A DNA stretch of 64,000 nucleotides from Conoideocrella luteorostrata (taxonomy: Eukaryota; Ascomycota; Sordariomycetes; Hypocreales; Clavicipitaceae). The position numbers and the translations under genes are program-made. How positions within the stretch are numbered: the stretch's first letter is position 1; the number at the start of each line of letters is the position of its first letter. Positions 39,715 to 51,435 of the stretch are shown one piece after another. The stretch covers positions 1-64,000 of the forward strand of contig JASWJB010000128.1 of assembly GCA_032433595.1 (NCBI GenBank), read 5' to 3'. The notes beneath the pieces are model-generated. The model was not told the origin of the DNA. It did no database searches and saw nothing but the letters and a program-made list of their open reading frames with translations.

Positions 39715-42700
39715 TCAGCTCTTCTCATTCATGCTGCTGCAGATGCTTCCGACTTCCCCAGCTGTTGCCACCGAACTCGCCGCAGGTCGAAACCTGTGAC
39801 CAGCACTTGCACTATTGCTCCTCCTTCTCACGCTCCCAATGGCCGCTTCGGCACTGCCGATAGATGGGCGTTTGTCGCCATCATCTATAGAATGATTACC
39901 GCCTGGGATGTCGTCCGTATCCATTCGACCGTACATTCCCAATCCGTCCGAGTCTTCGTCTGGCTCTTCTCCGTCCTCATCGCCACTACTTAAATCCACA
40001 CCATCCGGGTAGTCATCTGATTGGTGTGGGTTGGCTTTACGGCTCATCAGCTCCTCCGAGGGATCGCGAGCGTCGCCATCATCTTCGGACCCAAATTCAT
40101 TGTTATAATAGCTTGACGAGTCACTGCTGAAGGGGGGGAGGAAAATAACTGGTGGGGGGAGAGATACAGGTGCTAGTCTTTTGATCCTGCCTGATACATA
40201 TTCAATCTCCACAGGGTGAGAAACACGCTTGGCGGATGCAACCGGGCCAGGCGATGAGGTTGATATGCTGGCTAATTGATTAATAATCAAGTCTGTTGCT
40301 TCCTCAGACTTCCCTCGCAACGCTGGCCCAGATTTTGACGCGATATCGTCTGTGCTTCTTTTTGTTGTTACGACAACCATAAAGTGGTCATCAGGCATGA
40401 CGCCGCCCAAGCCGCAGGGCTCTAAGAGAAGCATCTCAATGTACTGTTGACCAGAAGACCAGGGAAATTCAGGGTCAGGAGAACCTGGAGCTGAGTTTAG
40501 GTCAGTCACCAAGTCCGGAACGTTCTCAGTGCTGTCCACATCCATCTTCAAGTCAGAGTCATCGCTCGGTTTTCTATCGCTTAACGGCCGATAACTCAAA
40601 GAGGATCCCGATGCAGATCGGAATGGAACAGGGCGGTCAAAGAGCGTTTGATGATCGTGATTGTCCTGACCATTGGAAAGCATGTAAGCTGTTGGGGATA
40701 TGCCACCAGAATCACCTGACAAATCAGTGCAAAACGGCGCGCCACCGTAATAAATAATAGCGCCATCATGACGACGCTTGCGGCGGTTCGACGTTCCGGA
40801 GCCGCTCAATTCCCAACGTGACTCGTCCACATTGCTGTCTTGAATCGGACCAAATGACGATAGAGTGTCATCCAGTGATGTTTCTCCACCGGTTGGTGAG
40901 CTGTTACGAGCGAACAGGGGCTTGTAATGAAAATTGTCTGAGGATACCGATACCTGGGGACCAGATTTAGAGCGAGTCTTTGAACTTCCTCCGGAGTTAC
41001 ATTCATATCCCGATAAATTGCCCGTCTTCTGTCTTTTGCGATGCCCGTCCGCATTGGATGAGTCAAGTTCTGCGATATCAGGGGTAGTTTGGGAGCTTTC
41101 ATTGGAACTGTCGCTTGAAAAGTAAGTCCCCTCGCTACCACCTCTCCAGCGGATCTTGCGGCCGTCGGGGGAAAGCTGAAACTTGGTGCTCATCTCCGAC
41201 ACTGCGGCTCGTATAAAACTGGGAGTGACATTGACGATGTGCACTTGGGCCAGGTTACATAGTAGATTCAAGTAAACCCAGCCGTCAGCATCTGACTGGA
41301 CTTCTTTGGGTGGCTCTTTTAAAAGCTCTGGGGGTACCAATCCTAAGTGTCGGATGTAATCCATATTTTCAGATGGAACTTGAATGCGATCAGGGTCCAG
41401 ATCCCCGACTCGTGTGGGGAGCTGATCAGGAGCTGGTGGTTCCGTTGGAGAGGTGTTGGTGCCGGATCGGCTACTATTGCCATTGCCTCCAGACTCCGTC
41501 CGATCATCATGGGAATTCGAGGCGGAGATGTTGTCCCTTGATCGGCTTTTCTTCTCCGAGTTGGCTGATTGCTGTTCCCGAGGTAAAATCTTGGCTTCTC
41601 GTGAAGGTTCCGGTCCGGAAGTCACAGCAGGTTGCTGGTCTTTGAGAAATCGAGGCCGCAGCTCGGGATCAACTGCCGACGCCCCTGTCGCGGGCGTATT
41701 GTGACTTTGTTTGGCCTGGCGAGCACGTCGGCCGCCAATTTTTCCAGTGAAGAGTTGTTCTAGACGTCGGACCACAAGCTTCTTCTTTTCTCGCTCTGTC
41801 ATTATCATATTTCTCGGATACAACCCTTCAGGTATGTCGCGCAGGTAACTTTGCACTTTCTGGTCATTTTTAGCCCGAGAGTTCGCTGTCGGGCCGCCCA
41901 AGGATAGGCCTGATGAATTGGCGCCGCTCGACATGGAAGCGTATGCGGAGTCTACCGGTCGGATGTTGGAACCCGATGAAGACCAAGCATGCTTGGATGC
42001 AGAGCCCGAGCCGGAATACATGTGATCCCGATTTGATTGCCGCAACGATTTCTGCCGCCGAGAAAGTGAGACGTCCGGAGAGTCTTGTACGCTCGCAGCG
42101 AAGTCGCGGAGTGTTGATTCGAGTTCCCTTCTTTTGCGTTTGGGAAGGCCGTGATACTTGATTTCGAATAGCTGGTCCTTCCTCAACATGTCCGGTCCTT
42201 TTTGGCTGTTATGCTTTTTTAACTCCTCCTTCAGTTTCTGTATTTCAACGGTAAGATCATCGATCACGCTTCGGTAATCATCCGCACTACTACTCTGGTG
42301 TGTTGTGAGACGCGGTTCTTGCGGAGGATTTTGATGTGTGCAGTGTTTATCTTCGTTTGACGAATCTGTTTCTTTTTGGAAGAATGGGGGATCAACTACA
42401 TTGTACACACATCAGTAACTGGACAACGGGGATAGAGTTTTGCATCAAGTTGCAACATACCATCCATGGTGCCATTATCAAATGTTGCTATTGGATTCTC
42501 ATTTGATTGGTCAAACCATTTTTTGGGGTCACTCTGACCAGTCTGGTGGCTCTCGCCGGAGGAATTCCGTCTCGGCGAATCTGTGATATTACTGATACTG
42601 TTTTTGGCCGGCGATGAGCCAAGGCTAGCTCCGAAAGATGCATTACGGGCAGCTTTGTGGTGGTTCAACGTTAAGGAGTTTGCTGGTGAGGATCTGCGAG

Positions 42701-42779
42701 GCAGAGGATGTCCAGTGGCGCTTAGAGAGGAGGTTGGTGGTGGTTGTGTGCCTTGCGATTTTGCTGCATGTAATGCCAT
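39715..42779 (-). CDS. frq: Circadian clock protein FREQUENCY
   Basis: Predicted 999-residue FRQ, the negative element of the fungal circadian oscillator, which with FRH and casein kinase 1 inhibits the White Collar complex. Two exons (42779-42461 and 42395-39715) are joined across a 65-bp intron as [20 protein letters not shown]. Landmarks: [21 protein letters not shown], a coiled coil at about 145-169 ([18 protein letters not shown]) needed for dimerisation, [20 protein letters not shown], the CK1-binding region FCD1 at about 280-320 ([29 protein letters not shown]) and FCD2 at about 448-530 ([40 protein letters not shown]). Ser-rich PEST-like stretches and an acidic C-terminus ([16 protein letters not shown]) follow. 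Length is close to the Neurospora protein. Antisense frames, such as 39622-39993, have no coding support. Confidence 0.96.
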
Positions 42780-43588
42780 TGCTAATACATGGAAATATTG
42801 GCGAAATTTGTTATTGAAGACCGAGCATTATTTTCAAGGTCTAAATTGGTCTGACACGGACGGTAGGTGGTGGGAGATCCGGCGTTCACAGACGTTGGAG
42901 TTGTTGTATTGGTGGCAGGCCGTGGAGTGCGTTTACGTCGTGGTTGTCTTTTCGTCGACGTGGACTGCTTAGTTGAGGCGAAGTAGCTTGTTCAAGGTCG
43001 AATTTAGCATCGCAGCCACCGTTCCTGCAGACGGTTGATGTGGGGCGTGGAAAGAAAGAGTCGAGATATCGCGATCGGTGTAGCTATATGTTTGACTGTG
43101 TCGAATGTAGAGGCTCAAGTTGGACGCCTTGCCTTCGAGTTGATGTTTTATCGATATGGGAAGATCAATGTCGTAGGTGCCTGCGTCAAGTTGTAGATTG
43201 GTGGGGAACGGAAAATTGAGGGCAAAGAAATCGACTGACGACAAAATCAGGGTATTGACACCGGCGGGAAACATATGGAATGGGGGGAGAGGGCATTGCA
43301 AGACCTCGCCCGGCGGCGACGAGGGCAGCCACCCTGGCCGTGGGACACGGTTTGATGGGAGGGTGGGAACAAACTTGCGGTCCGTGAAGCTCAGATTCTA
43401 CGCTCATTGTCTCGATGCCCACGACCTACAGGTGCTAGCGCGATCAGAGGAGATCGGACCCACATCAACTCAGGGTCCTGTGAGTAGGTGGACCCCGGGG
43501 TGTGCTGGTTGGAAAAACAAATCGGCCGAAATGCTTCAATATTCGGACCACCGCACAAGATCTGCCTGCATGTTGAAGGACAAGATAG

Positions 43589-43668
43589 CAGGCGGGGGAC
43601 AATTTACGTGACCCTTCACGGCTAATCCAACCACGCTGCAAAGTGTCACGTAATTTGTCCCCCGCCTG
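43589..43668. mobile_element. Short inverted-repeat element, copy 1 (MITE-like)
   Basis: An 80-bp element with 24-bp terminal inverted repeats differing at one base. The left arm runs CAGGCGGGGGACAATTTACG then TGAC, and the right arm is its complement at 43645-43668. No coding capacity; I see no clear target duplication. Confidence 0.8.
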
Positions 43669-44842
43669 GACAGGCAGGTTCGGCGTCCTTTTGTTCCATT
43701 AAAATCTCATGCCACGTGGATGGAGCCGTCTGCGAAAGGCTACGTCGAGAGCGTAGCTATTGCCACTTAAAAGATGGCGATAGATTCCACATGCATCCAA
43801 GAAGCTCGAAAATGCTCTGTACTGATGCATCAGATAGCACTCGTGTAGTGTTTCTATACGCACCGTTTATTTTATTTTAATTTTATTTCATTTTATTTCA
43901 TTTAAAACTGGCACTCCGTTTCAATGTTCGCTACTTTGCTATGCAAAGTATTCTTGCTGAAATAACTTTGGGGCTCGTTCCTCTACTCGACACAGACTTC
44001 ATTGTGTTGTGTTGAGGAAAGACTAGCCAATGTCACGTGTGGCTTAATCCTTTCCATGACTTCTTTATCAGTATTTACAAAAATTTACAAAGGAGGTACA
44101 GTGCAGTAGAGATCAAGGCCAATTGTCGTCTTCACTACCAACATCACTACATTACAGCTTTGGGCCGCACAAGTTTCTTACGGCCACATAACCGCATCCT
44201 GGGGCAGTAAAATACTCGGCCCAGCGTGGCGTGCAATGCACGGTCCAGAGCCCCAGCACTTTACTCAATCCACGTACTTGCCAAGCACCACTGTGGTTGT
44301 CCGCAGAGATCCGTGAATCTGGCTTTTTGCCCTGTCATCGGAACCACGTCCGGCTGCTTGTTGCACCTCAAACACACTACTCCGTAGCATGGCTTGCTTC
44401 TCTGCACCAAACCCACTAAAACATGACGAGGATAGGCTGTCGATAGCCCATTGAGCCACAGCTACAGCCCATCCGTCAGCGAGTTACTGTACCCGTACAG
44501 TGTCTCTGGTCGTTGCGCCCACAATCGAAACATCCATTCTCGTGACACGACGCTTGAATACCCTCGAGTATCCCGCATAGCGAAGCACCACCGTTCTATA
44601 TAAGAAGGTTCGCATCATGAGTTACGTGCAACACGATGCTGTATCAACCAGTGATAGTGCTTCATGGAACGGATGAGCACCAAAGTTGCTATCGCAGTAT
44701 ACAAGTCCAAGCGAGAATTGGCAGTGATGTTGAATCGGGTGACAATGACTCCAAAATGACACTGGATATTTCGTCAAATAGGAAGAACCCTCTGGATAGT
44801 GCGGAGTACTCCGTACTTGTATTTCAATGCGAGGCAAACCAA

Positions 44843-44915
44843 GAGGGGAGGACAATTTACGTGACGCATCACAGCTCACCCAACCTCGCTGCCATGGGTC
44901 ATATATTTTGTCCCC
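44843..44915. mobile_element. Short inverted-repeat element, copy 2 (MITE-like)
   Basis: About 73 bp aligning end to end with copy 1: left arm GGGGAGGACAATTTACGTGA, core CATCACAGCTCACCCAACC, then a degraded right arm ending TTTTGTCCCCC. The core is shared as well as the ends, so these are copies of one element. Confidence 0.75.
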
Positions 44916-45651
44916 CACAGTTCACGTCACCCACCCCAGGTGCCCTCGTAGCTGCTACACATGGGGGTGCGGAGCAAATTGCCGTGCACTGCTTGCTCGT
45001 GGACCGGTCTCGACCATGGAGCTAGTCGCGGCAGGTCGTGCTCCCGGGGTCAAACACTTGCCTGCACACCACCCCGTAGACAAAAAACAACGTGTTGCTG
45101 CACTGCAGCTTAACCGTTTCCAGACCAGGGGAAAAAAAAATCAAAAATCAAAAATCAAATTGACGTGTTCTGTCAGCCCTTGGAGAAAATAAGTTCTCAT
45201 GGCACGATGAACCACAAGAGGGGTGCAGCCGCTTTCTTGCTCTCTAATTGGTGCAATAGCTGGCGACAGGTCCGCAGCAGACGTCACGTTATATGGAGCT
45301 CGATGGTCATCGAAGCCCCCATTAAGGACAAATATGGGTGCGTGTGGCGATCACTTCCCCAAGCGCAATTAGAGACACCACCGTGACGTATGACGGCAGA
45401 CTGTGCAAAGTTAAGGGTCCCAACTGTAGGAGATGGACCCTGGCGATCCAAGATGAACGACTGCTTTTCCGATGGCCGTGTACGGCGGTAAGTTTGGGCT
45501 GGATTTTGTCATGCAAACCAACGTCATTGGCCATTGGGCCCGTTTAGGCTGGCAAGCAGGGCAAGTTCCCATTCTGGATGTGCTGACTTGGATAGAAGCA
45601 TAAACCTGGAGTTAGCGTGGTCTGCTTGAGGCTCAATATCATACAGAGGTC

Positions 45652-45683
45652 GATGTCGCGATGTCGCGATGTCGCGATGTCGC
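45652..45683. repeat. Tandem 8-bp repeat (GATGTCGC x4)
   Basis: Four perfect head-to-tail units of GATGTCGC. Confidence 0.95.
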
Positions 45684-45994
45684 AAAATGATAAATATTAC
45701 AATGATATAACTATTTCATGTTTTTTTAAAAAAAAAATAAAAAATAAAATAAAAAATCTTTTTGGTTCATCAAAAGTAAAGGCCAACATTGCTGTCAAAA
45801 CGCGGTTTTTGCACCTTCCATGCTGTACTATTAGCAATGGCAATCGGCTCTCGCATATGGTGGTGATCTAGCTCCAACACAACGCCAAGTTATTTGGAAT
45901 AACTAAAACCACTATTGTCCTCCGAATCCGTTATCTTAAAGGCCGGTGCAGAGGATACTCAGTGCCACGGCTTTCTCAAGTGATGTTCTATCAA

Positions 45995-46060
45995 GGGGGG
46001 GACAATTTACGACGCTTACCCAACTACTCTGCGATAGGATCACGTAATTTGTCCGTCTCC
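45995..46060. mobile_element. Short inverted-repeat element, copy 3 (MITE-like)
   Basis: About 66 bp: GGGGGGACAATTTACG at the left, the internal CTTACCCAACTACTCTGCG related to copies 1 and 2, and TCACGTAATTTGTCC at the right. Shortened by small deletions relative to copy 1. Confidence 0.7.
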
Positions 46061-47080
46061 ATGTCTATGCGATTACAGCTATCTAAATATGTGTCGCGTT
46101 TTGATGCTGTCCTCTTATATGGTCGAGGCCTCATGGCAGCTGAAAAGACTATCCCTCGGCAGCAACTAAAGTGACTGGTGCTGCATGTCTTGATGTGAAC
46201 CCTGATCAGCCCGAACGAACCGAACCATCCTAGTACACGCAACAAACACACCTCTTTCCTAGTAATTTGTCGCGGAAGATCAGACGAACCGCAATCTAGA
46301 GATGTAACTAGAGCTGCTGTCGCGCCTATTGCAACCAATAACCATGCCTTGAGATCCGCCCCGATCGCGAAGAGCTGCATCAGTAGTTCTGATCGTGGCA
46401 CCTTGATCCACGCCACCTTGGACCCAGACACGCCACCATTCAGGGCCTGGAACTTGCGAGAATTTGCATAAAAATTCCCATGTTTACTTGAGGAAATTCG
46501 CCACGGTTGATTTATTTTCAGGACAGTCACACCCTGGTTATCTGATGGAGGCCATGTCTTTGAGACCAAGAGCTGCATGGAGATCTGGACTAAGTTCCGG
46601 GAAATGGGGTAATCAACGGAGGATTATTCCGCATCTTAGCCAAGGGTAAGGGTAAATAGACTCCCAGAGAAAGTTGCTCTGTTAGTGACAGCTCCAATCT
46701 CCAGCACATGGCCGTACTAGCCCGAGCAGTTAGTTCATGTATTGAAGCCACAGCTCATCCATCTATATCCTGTTTGGCCGAACTTTCCCCAACACTCAGC
46801 CAAACGACTGATACTGGAATGATCTGCAGATCAGGTCAATATGCTTGTCATATCCATGTGTATAATCGTTCATGGATCTTATATATGCTATTGTAGAAAT
46901 CTTTATTCAGTACTCCTTGCTCTTGTGCCGTCTATCATTCAAATACCCATTCGTGCCCATTCTCTTTCGTTCATCATCTATTCTACACGCTTCATTTCTC
47001 ATGCCCCTCACCAGTTCATGCATCACCCCAACTCCGTTACACAATCAACAACTTTTAGATATCCTGCAGTGCACAGGCCT

Positions 47081-49017
47081 TTACTCGGCACCTCTCTTGA
47101 GATCCTTGTCAAGCAGAGAGCTACCAGTCATCTCCTCAGGCTTTGGTAGACCCATAGCGGCGAGTATGGTGGGCGCCACGTCTCCCAGAACGCCATCAGC
47201 CTTCTTAAGGCTCCAGCCTTGGGGGGCATTGGCCATGATTAAGGGGACCTTGTTAGTGGTGTGGCTGGTCTTGGGCTTGCCGTCCTTAAACTTCATCTCT
47301 TCGGCATTGCCATGATCCGCCGTGATGAAAAGGATGTATCCCTCCTTCTTGCAAGACTCGAGGATCTTTCCGATGGCCTTGTCGGTGGCCTCGCAGCCCA
47401 CGATGGCGGCCTCGTAGACACCGGTGTGCCCAACCATATCTGGAGGAGCAAAGTTGTTCATGATGAAGGGGAACTTCTGCTCAGCCAGGCGCTTGCAAAC
47501 CTGGTCTGCTACGCCATCGGCAGACATTTCAGGCGCCTTGTCGTACGTAGCAACAGACTTGTTGGAAGGGACAAGATCCTGGTCTTGATCACGGGTTTCT
47601 AGAGGGTACGCCTTCTCGACACCGCCATTGAAAAAGAAGGTAACGTGAGCATATTTCTCCGTCTCGGCAATATGAACTTGCTCGACATTTTGCTTGCCTA
47701 GCCACTCGGCCAAAACGTTGTCCATGCGCTGAGGCTCAAATGCAACCTCGAAGGGGTAATCCGTCTTGTATGTGGTCATGGTGACAAGCTTGTTGATCTC
47801 GGGGTAGTTAAAGTCGGGAAGGACGGATCGGTCGACATCACCTAGCAGCTGAGTGATCTGTCGAACACGGTCAGAGCGATAGTTGAAAAAGAAAACAGTG
47901 TCATCATCTAAAAGAGCATTATTAGCGTCTTGAGTTTGGTAAGTCTTGAGTTTCTTCACAGGTTATCTCACTCTTGATTCTGGACTCATCACCCCCCACA
48001 ATGATGGGAGTTAGGAACTCGTCACGATCCTTATCTCCGCCACGTTCATATCGAGCCTTGACGGTAGCAACCGGGTCGTCGCTAGACTCGCCCTCGCCAT
48101 GACAAATACCCTTCAGGGCAATCTCAACACGCTCCCATCGCTTGTCGCGGTCCATGGCGAAATATCGACCGACGACAGTAGCTATCTCTCCAATGCCGAC
48201 CTCCTTGATGTAGTCGACGAGTTCTTGCATGTAACCAGCACCGGACTTAGGGTCGGTATCACGGCCGTCACCAAAAAAGTGAATGAAAACCTTGGAGACT
48301 TTGTACTCCTTGGCGGCCCTCAGAAGAGCATAAAGATGCTCTTGCTTGGAGTGCTACATATTTCTCTTGTCAGTCTGTTTGTTGGGAACATGATCGCATT
48401 TCTATCAACTTACGACACCACCATGAGAAACAAGACCACACAGATGTAAGCGGCCATTGCCGGCCGCAGCACTCTGGAAGGTCTTCTTGATGACTTCATT
48501 GTCATTTAATTGGTTCTTCTTGATAATCTGATCAATGCGGACAACATCCTGCCACACAACGCGACCAGCGCCAATGTTCAAGTGGCCGACTTCGGAGTTG
48601 CCCATGAGGCCTTCAGGCAGACCAACTGCCAGGGACGAAGCCTCCAACTCGGTAAAACCATCTGCATTATTCGAGAGCTCGTCCATCACAGGGGTCTTGG
48701 CGTTCGTAATGGCATCGCCATCCTTGGGAGAATCTTCGGAGGGAATACCCCACCCATCAATGACGACTGAAGGTGCGCAAGAGTAAGAGGATTAGCCACC
48801 CGAGCTCCAGGTATACCAAAACATAACAAATAAAGAGGATATAGTCAAGTTGCCCGCCCGCTTTCTGTTTGAGGGGCTTTGGCGCTGTCGATTGCACGCG
48901 GCAAGGTGACGAGCGAGCAGAAGAGTCTCGGGGAGAAGCTCCCAGGCGGGGCAAAGGTTTGAAGAGATCTGGAGAGGACGACGTACTGAGGCAGGCCTTT
49001 TGTTCGGTCTTCGACAT
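47081..49017 (-). CDS. gpmI: 2,3-bisphosphoglycerate-independent phosphoglycerate mutase
   Basis: Predicted 530-residue Mn-dependent iPGM, which interconverts 3- and 2-phosphoglycerate in glycolysis; filamentous fungi use this type rather than the yeast cofactor-dependent enzyme. Four exons: 49017-48987 (31 bp, MSKTEQKACL), 48766-48414, 48353-47972, 47907-47081. The splice after CL restores the first metal motif IVIDGWG. The phosphoserine nucleophile lies in GNSEVGHLNIGAGRVVWQD. Further landmarks are HFFGDGRDTDPKSG, GRYFAMDRDKRWER, FFFNYRSDRVRQI, MNNFAPPDMVGHTG and the metal ligands of FITADHGNAEEM. Length is normal. It shares a 475-bp divergent promoter with MED9. Confidence 0.96.
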
Positions 49018-49492
49018 GATGAACGTAGGTAGATGTTATTATGACGAGATTGACGAAAGGCGAATTTACTTTTTTTCAGGTACGAGGTGTATGCTCAATT
49101 GGCTTGAGCTTGAAAGAGGAGAGTGAGTGAATTTGTTGAAGAACTGTAAACAGACAGTTGATGGTGGGGTGCTGTTTTACCTACAACTGCATATGTCATA
49201 CGGAGTAGTTAGGCTGCGGATGGAAATGCTGAGCTGTCATTCACACTGTGTTAATCTACCAAGGAGGCCAGCAATTGATACAGTTTCTATCCTTATCTAA
49301 CACCGTCCTCATGGCAAAGGCCCGATATGCTGATAAGCTCCACCTGCAAAACACCATGTGCCACAGACCAGCCAACTTTCGCGCGCATGCACGAGCTTGG
49401 GTGTTGATTCGCTACTTGACTCGCAATTTCATGACTCTCTGCCTGCATTGGCTCCTTTTTCTGCCCTTGCTCACCATCTCACCTCGTCGACA
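49018..49492. other. Divergent promoter gpmI/MED9
   Basis: Carries one TACGGAGTA motif near 49200. Nothing else is recognised. Confidence 0.5.
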
Positions 49493-49909
49493 ATGGCGGC
49501 AGAACAACATCCGCTCGCTCTACCGGCCACCCTCTCACCGGACGACCTCGATGCACTATCGGAGCTGTCAATAGTCCTTGCCAAAGTTCGAGCCGGCATA
49601 CAGTCATCAAATGGTATCTTAACCGGTAGTGGTGCAACGCCTGGTGGTGCCGCCACTCAAGGGCAACAATTGTCCTTTAAAGATGTCCCTGGCGCAACCG
49701 ATGGCTTGAAGCACAAGCTCCAACATGCTCAAGCGCAAGTTCGTGCTTTGCCCGACATGGACCGTTCAATCGAAGAACAAGATCGCGAAATAAGGGACCT
49801 CGAAGCTCGGATTGAGAAACAGCGCGCTCTTTTGGAGAGGCTACGCGAGAGAGGACTTAGATTCGGCAAAGAGGACGCTGCGGTTTGCGGCGACAAAATG
49901 GATACTTGA
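49493..49909 (+). CDS. MED9: Mediator complex subunit 9
   Basis: Single-exon gene for a 138-residue protein resembling fungal Med9 (Cse2), a middle-module Mediator subunit linking activators to RNA polymerase II. Landmarks are LPATLSPDDLDALSELSIVL near the N-terminus, the LSFKDVPGATDGLKHKLQHA block, and a C-terminal coiled coil (RSIEEQDREIRDLEARIEKQ and onward, about 95-130). The frame is open upstream to 49358 but without an ATG, so 49493 (CAATGGCGGC) is the start. Its stop lies 212 bp from the convergent TBCC stop. Confidence 0.85.
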   Translation: MAAEQHPLALPATLSPDDLDALSELSIVLAKVRAGIQSSNGILTGSGATPGGAATQGQQLSFKDVPGATDGLKHKLQHAQAQVRALPDMDRSIEEQDREIRDLEARIEKQRALLERLRERGLRFGKEDAAVCGDKMDT

Positions 49910-50121
49910 ATTATCGAGATTACACAATATTTGTTGGTTGTTATTGTTCATGGCATGGGCGTTCGAAGAAAATCTACAGGGCATGTCGAGTTTTACGTGG
50001 GAAATAGCGTTATAGGACACAAGATACCATTACTTATAATTGAAGTTTATTGCGTACATTAATATGCTCTCTGCTTACAAGAGCGCAGCCAACCTCTTCG
50101 AAATGCACAAGTCCTCAATAC

Positions 50122-51435
50122 CTAGCGACAGGGTATACCGACCTTCTTTAGAGTTTCCTCGACGCTCATACCTGGCTGCCCCGGCACGACCTTGGTCCAG
50201 ATGGTGTTGTCCAAAACCTCGGTATCCGATAGAGTTGTCCAGTTGGGGCTCTGGCCAGCCTTGAGCCACTTGAAGTCATCGACCTGATTCCACTGATTCT
50301 CCCTCCCGGACTCGTCATTAATCGACTGAGAATCGAAGTCAGTAACCGACCAATGAGGCCTGCAGAGCATAACCTACATAGCATTCGGGCAAAGGTGCGA
50401 AACGCATGCCTGTACAGTCCTCAATGATGGGATGGCTAGTGCAATGTAGATAGATGTCTACATTCTTGCACTCATGGATACGCACTTGCCGAGCCGTAAC
50501 CACAATTATACTATCGGATACACCAGTGATGTGAACAGGTCCGTCAACATGGCCGGCAATGACGAGACTATGAGAGATGTCTCTCAGCGCCAGGCCCGGG
50601 AACGGTCGGCCTTGAGCCGTAGGAACGGACATGTCAACAACGCAGCACTTCAGATCGGTCAAGCTACCTGACGCAGTGGCCCGAGCAGCTGACGATGGAA
50701 GTATGATGTGAAGATTGGACTGATTTGAAATGCCGATATTTTTTGCCGCGGAGAAACTGGGCTTCCGGATAAACTGTGTGCTTGGCTTGGAAAGCTCGGC
50801 ATTATAGTCTCTAGTTGCACCAGTGGCAGGAAGATCGCTGACTGTGTCCTCACTCTCAATTGCTTCTTGATTTTCTTCGCCTTTGTAATTTTGCGCATTT
50901 CTGGACAGACTCCCTGGATGAAGGCGGGGGTCGTTTTCTGGCGCTCCCATGTCTACGTGTGCTTTGATGCTGGATCGTCTGAATTGGAAGCGTGATCTGG
51001 GTGTAACTCTGGCAATAGTTTCGTTCAGCTTGTCTTGCAGCCCTTTTATAGACTATTTATAGTATCAGCTACTTCTTGTCTTGATAGGATGTCTCCATTA
51101 GGATTGGAAGAGCCAAAACGACTAGGTGCCAAGACGATATCACTGACATCTGAATATTGTTTCCGATCATAAGATGGAGTAAACTCCGCAGCGTCTGAAA
51201 CCTCATGCTGAAGCTTACTGATGGCGGCGAGAACATGGTCGATGGCTTCTTGACGTTCTCCGGCGATGGATGAAACAGACTCGATTTGATCAATCAGATC
51301 CTGAAGTTCTACATCACGCCGATTCACATCGTATGAGCTTTCAACAGCTTGTAAATGGAGCAATGCTGAGTAGCTAGAGAACTCACCTGCCACGCTATCC
51401 AGAAAGTGACGGTAGAACTTTTGTTTTGGGTCCAT
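50122..51435 (-). CDS. Tubulin-folding cofactor C (TBCC domain protein)
   Basis: Predicted 362-residue cofactor C, which helps release native alpha/beta-tubulin by stimulating GTP hydrolysis. Four exons: 51435-51387, 51308-51148, 51052-50378, 50325-50122. Intron 1 (78 bp) and intron 3 (52 bp, with a CTGAC branch site) were placed by family fit: DSVAELQDLIDQIESV, YSDSIKGLQDKLNET and PLPECYSINDESGRENQWNQ. The N-terminal half is a spectrin-like helical region. The TBCC beta-helix runs from about 180 (LTDLKCCVVDMS, SLVIAGHVDGPVHITGVSDS, IIVVTARQVRIHECKNVDIY, TSHPIIEDCTGMRFAPLPE) and carries the catalytic-type Arg in the TARQVRIH segment. It ends VDDFKWLKAGQSPNW. Confidence 0.92.

Larger units (their letters stand above)
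42780..47080. other. 4.3-kb frq upstream region
   Basis: Presumed long frq promoter and leader, followed by gene-free DNA up to the 3' end of gpmI. It contains candidate paired GATC sites (43064-43079, 43441-43457), a 101-codon upstream ORF (43274-42969, minus), three copies of a short inverted-repeat element, an 8-bp tandem array and AT-rich T/A tracts (43868-43905, 45721-45760). A frame at 46024-46578 overlaps one repeat and is not credited. Confidence 0.6.

Noticed and set aside
39622..39993. Plus-strand frame antisense to the frq 3' end
   Set aside because: An antisense frq transcript is known in Neurospora, but this frame merely mirrors FRQ codons and shows no coding signal.
46024..46578. 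184-codon minus-strand frame with hydrophobic segments
   Set aside because: Overlaps inverted-repeat copy 3 and shows no family resemblance; probably accidental.
51309..51386. Reading TBCC intron 1 as coding sequence
   Set aside because: The 78 bp are open in frame, but removing them gives the expected helical N-terminus, with good GTGAGT and TAG ends.
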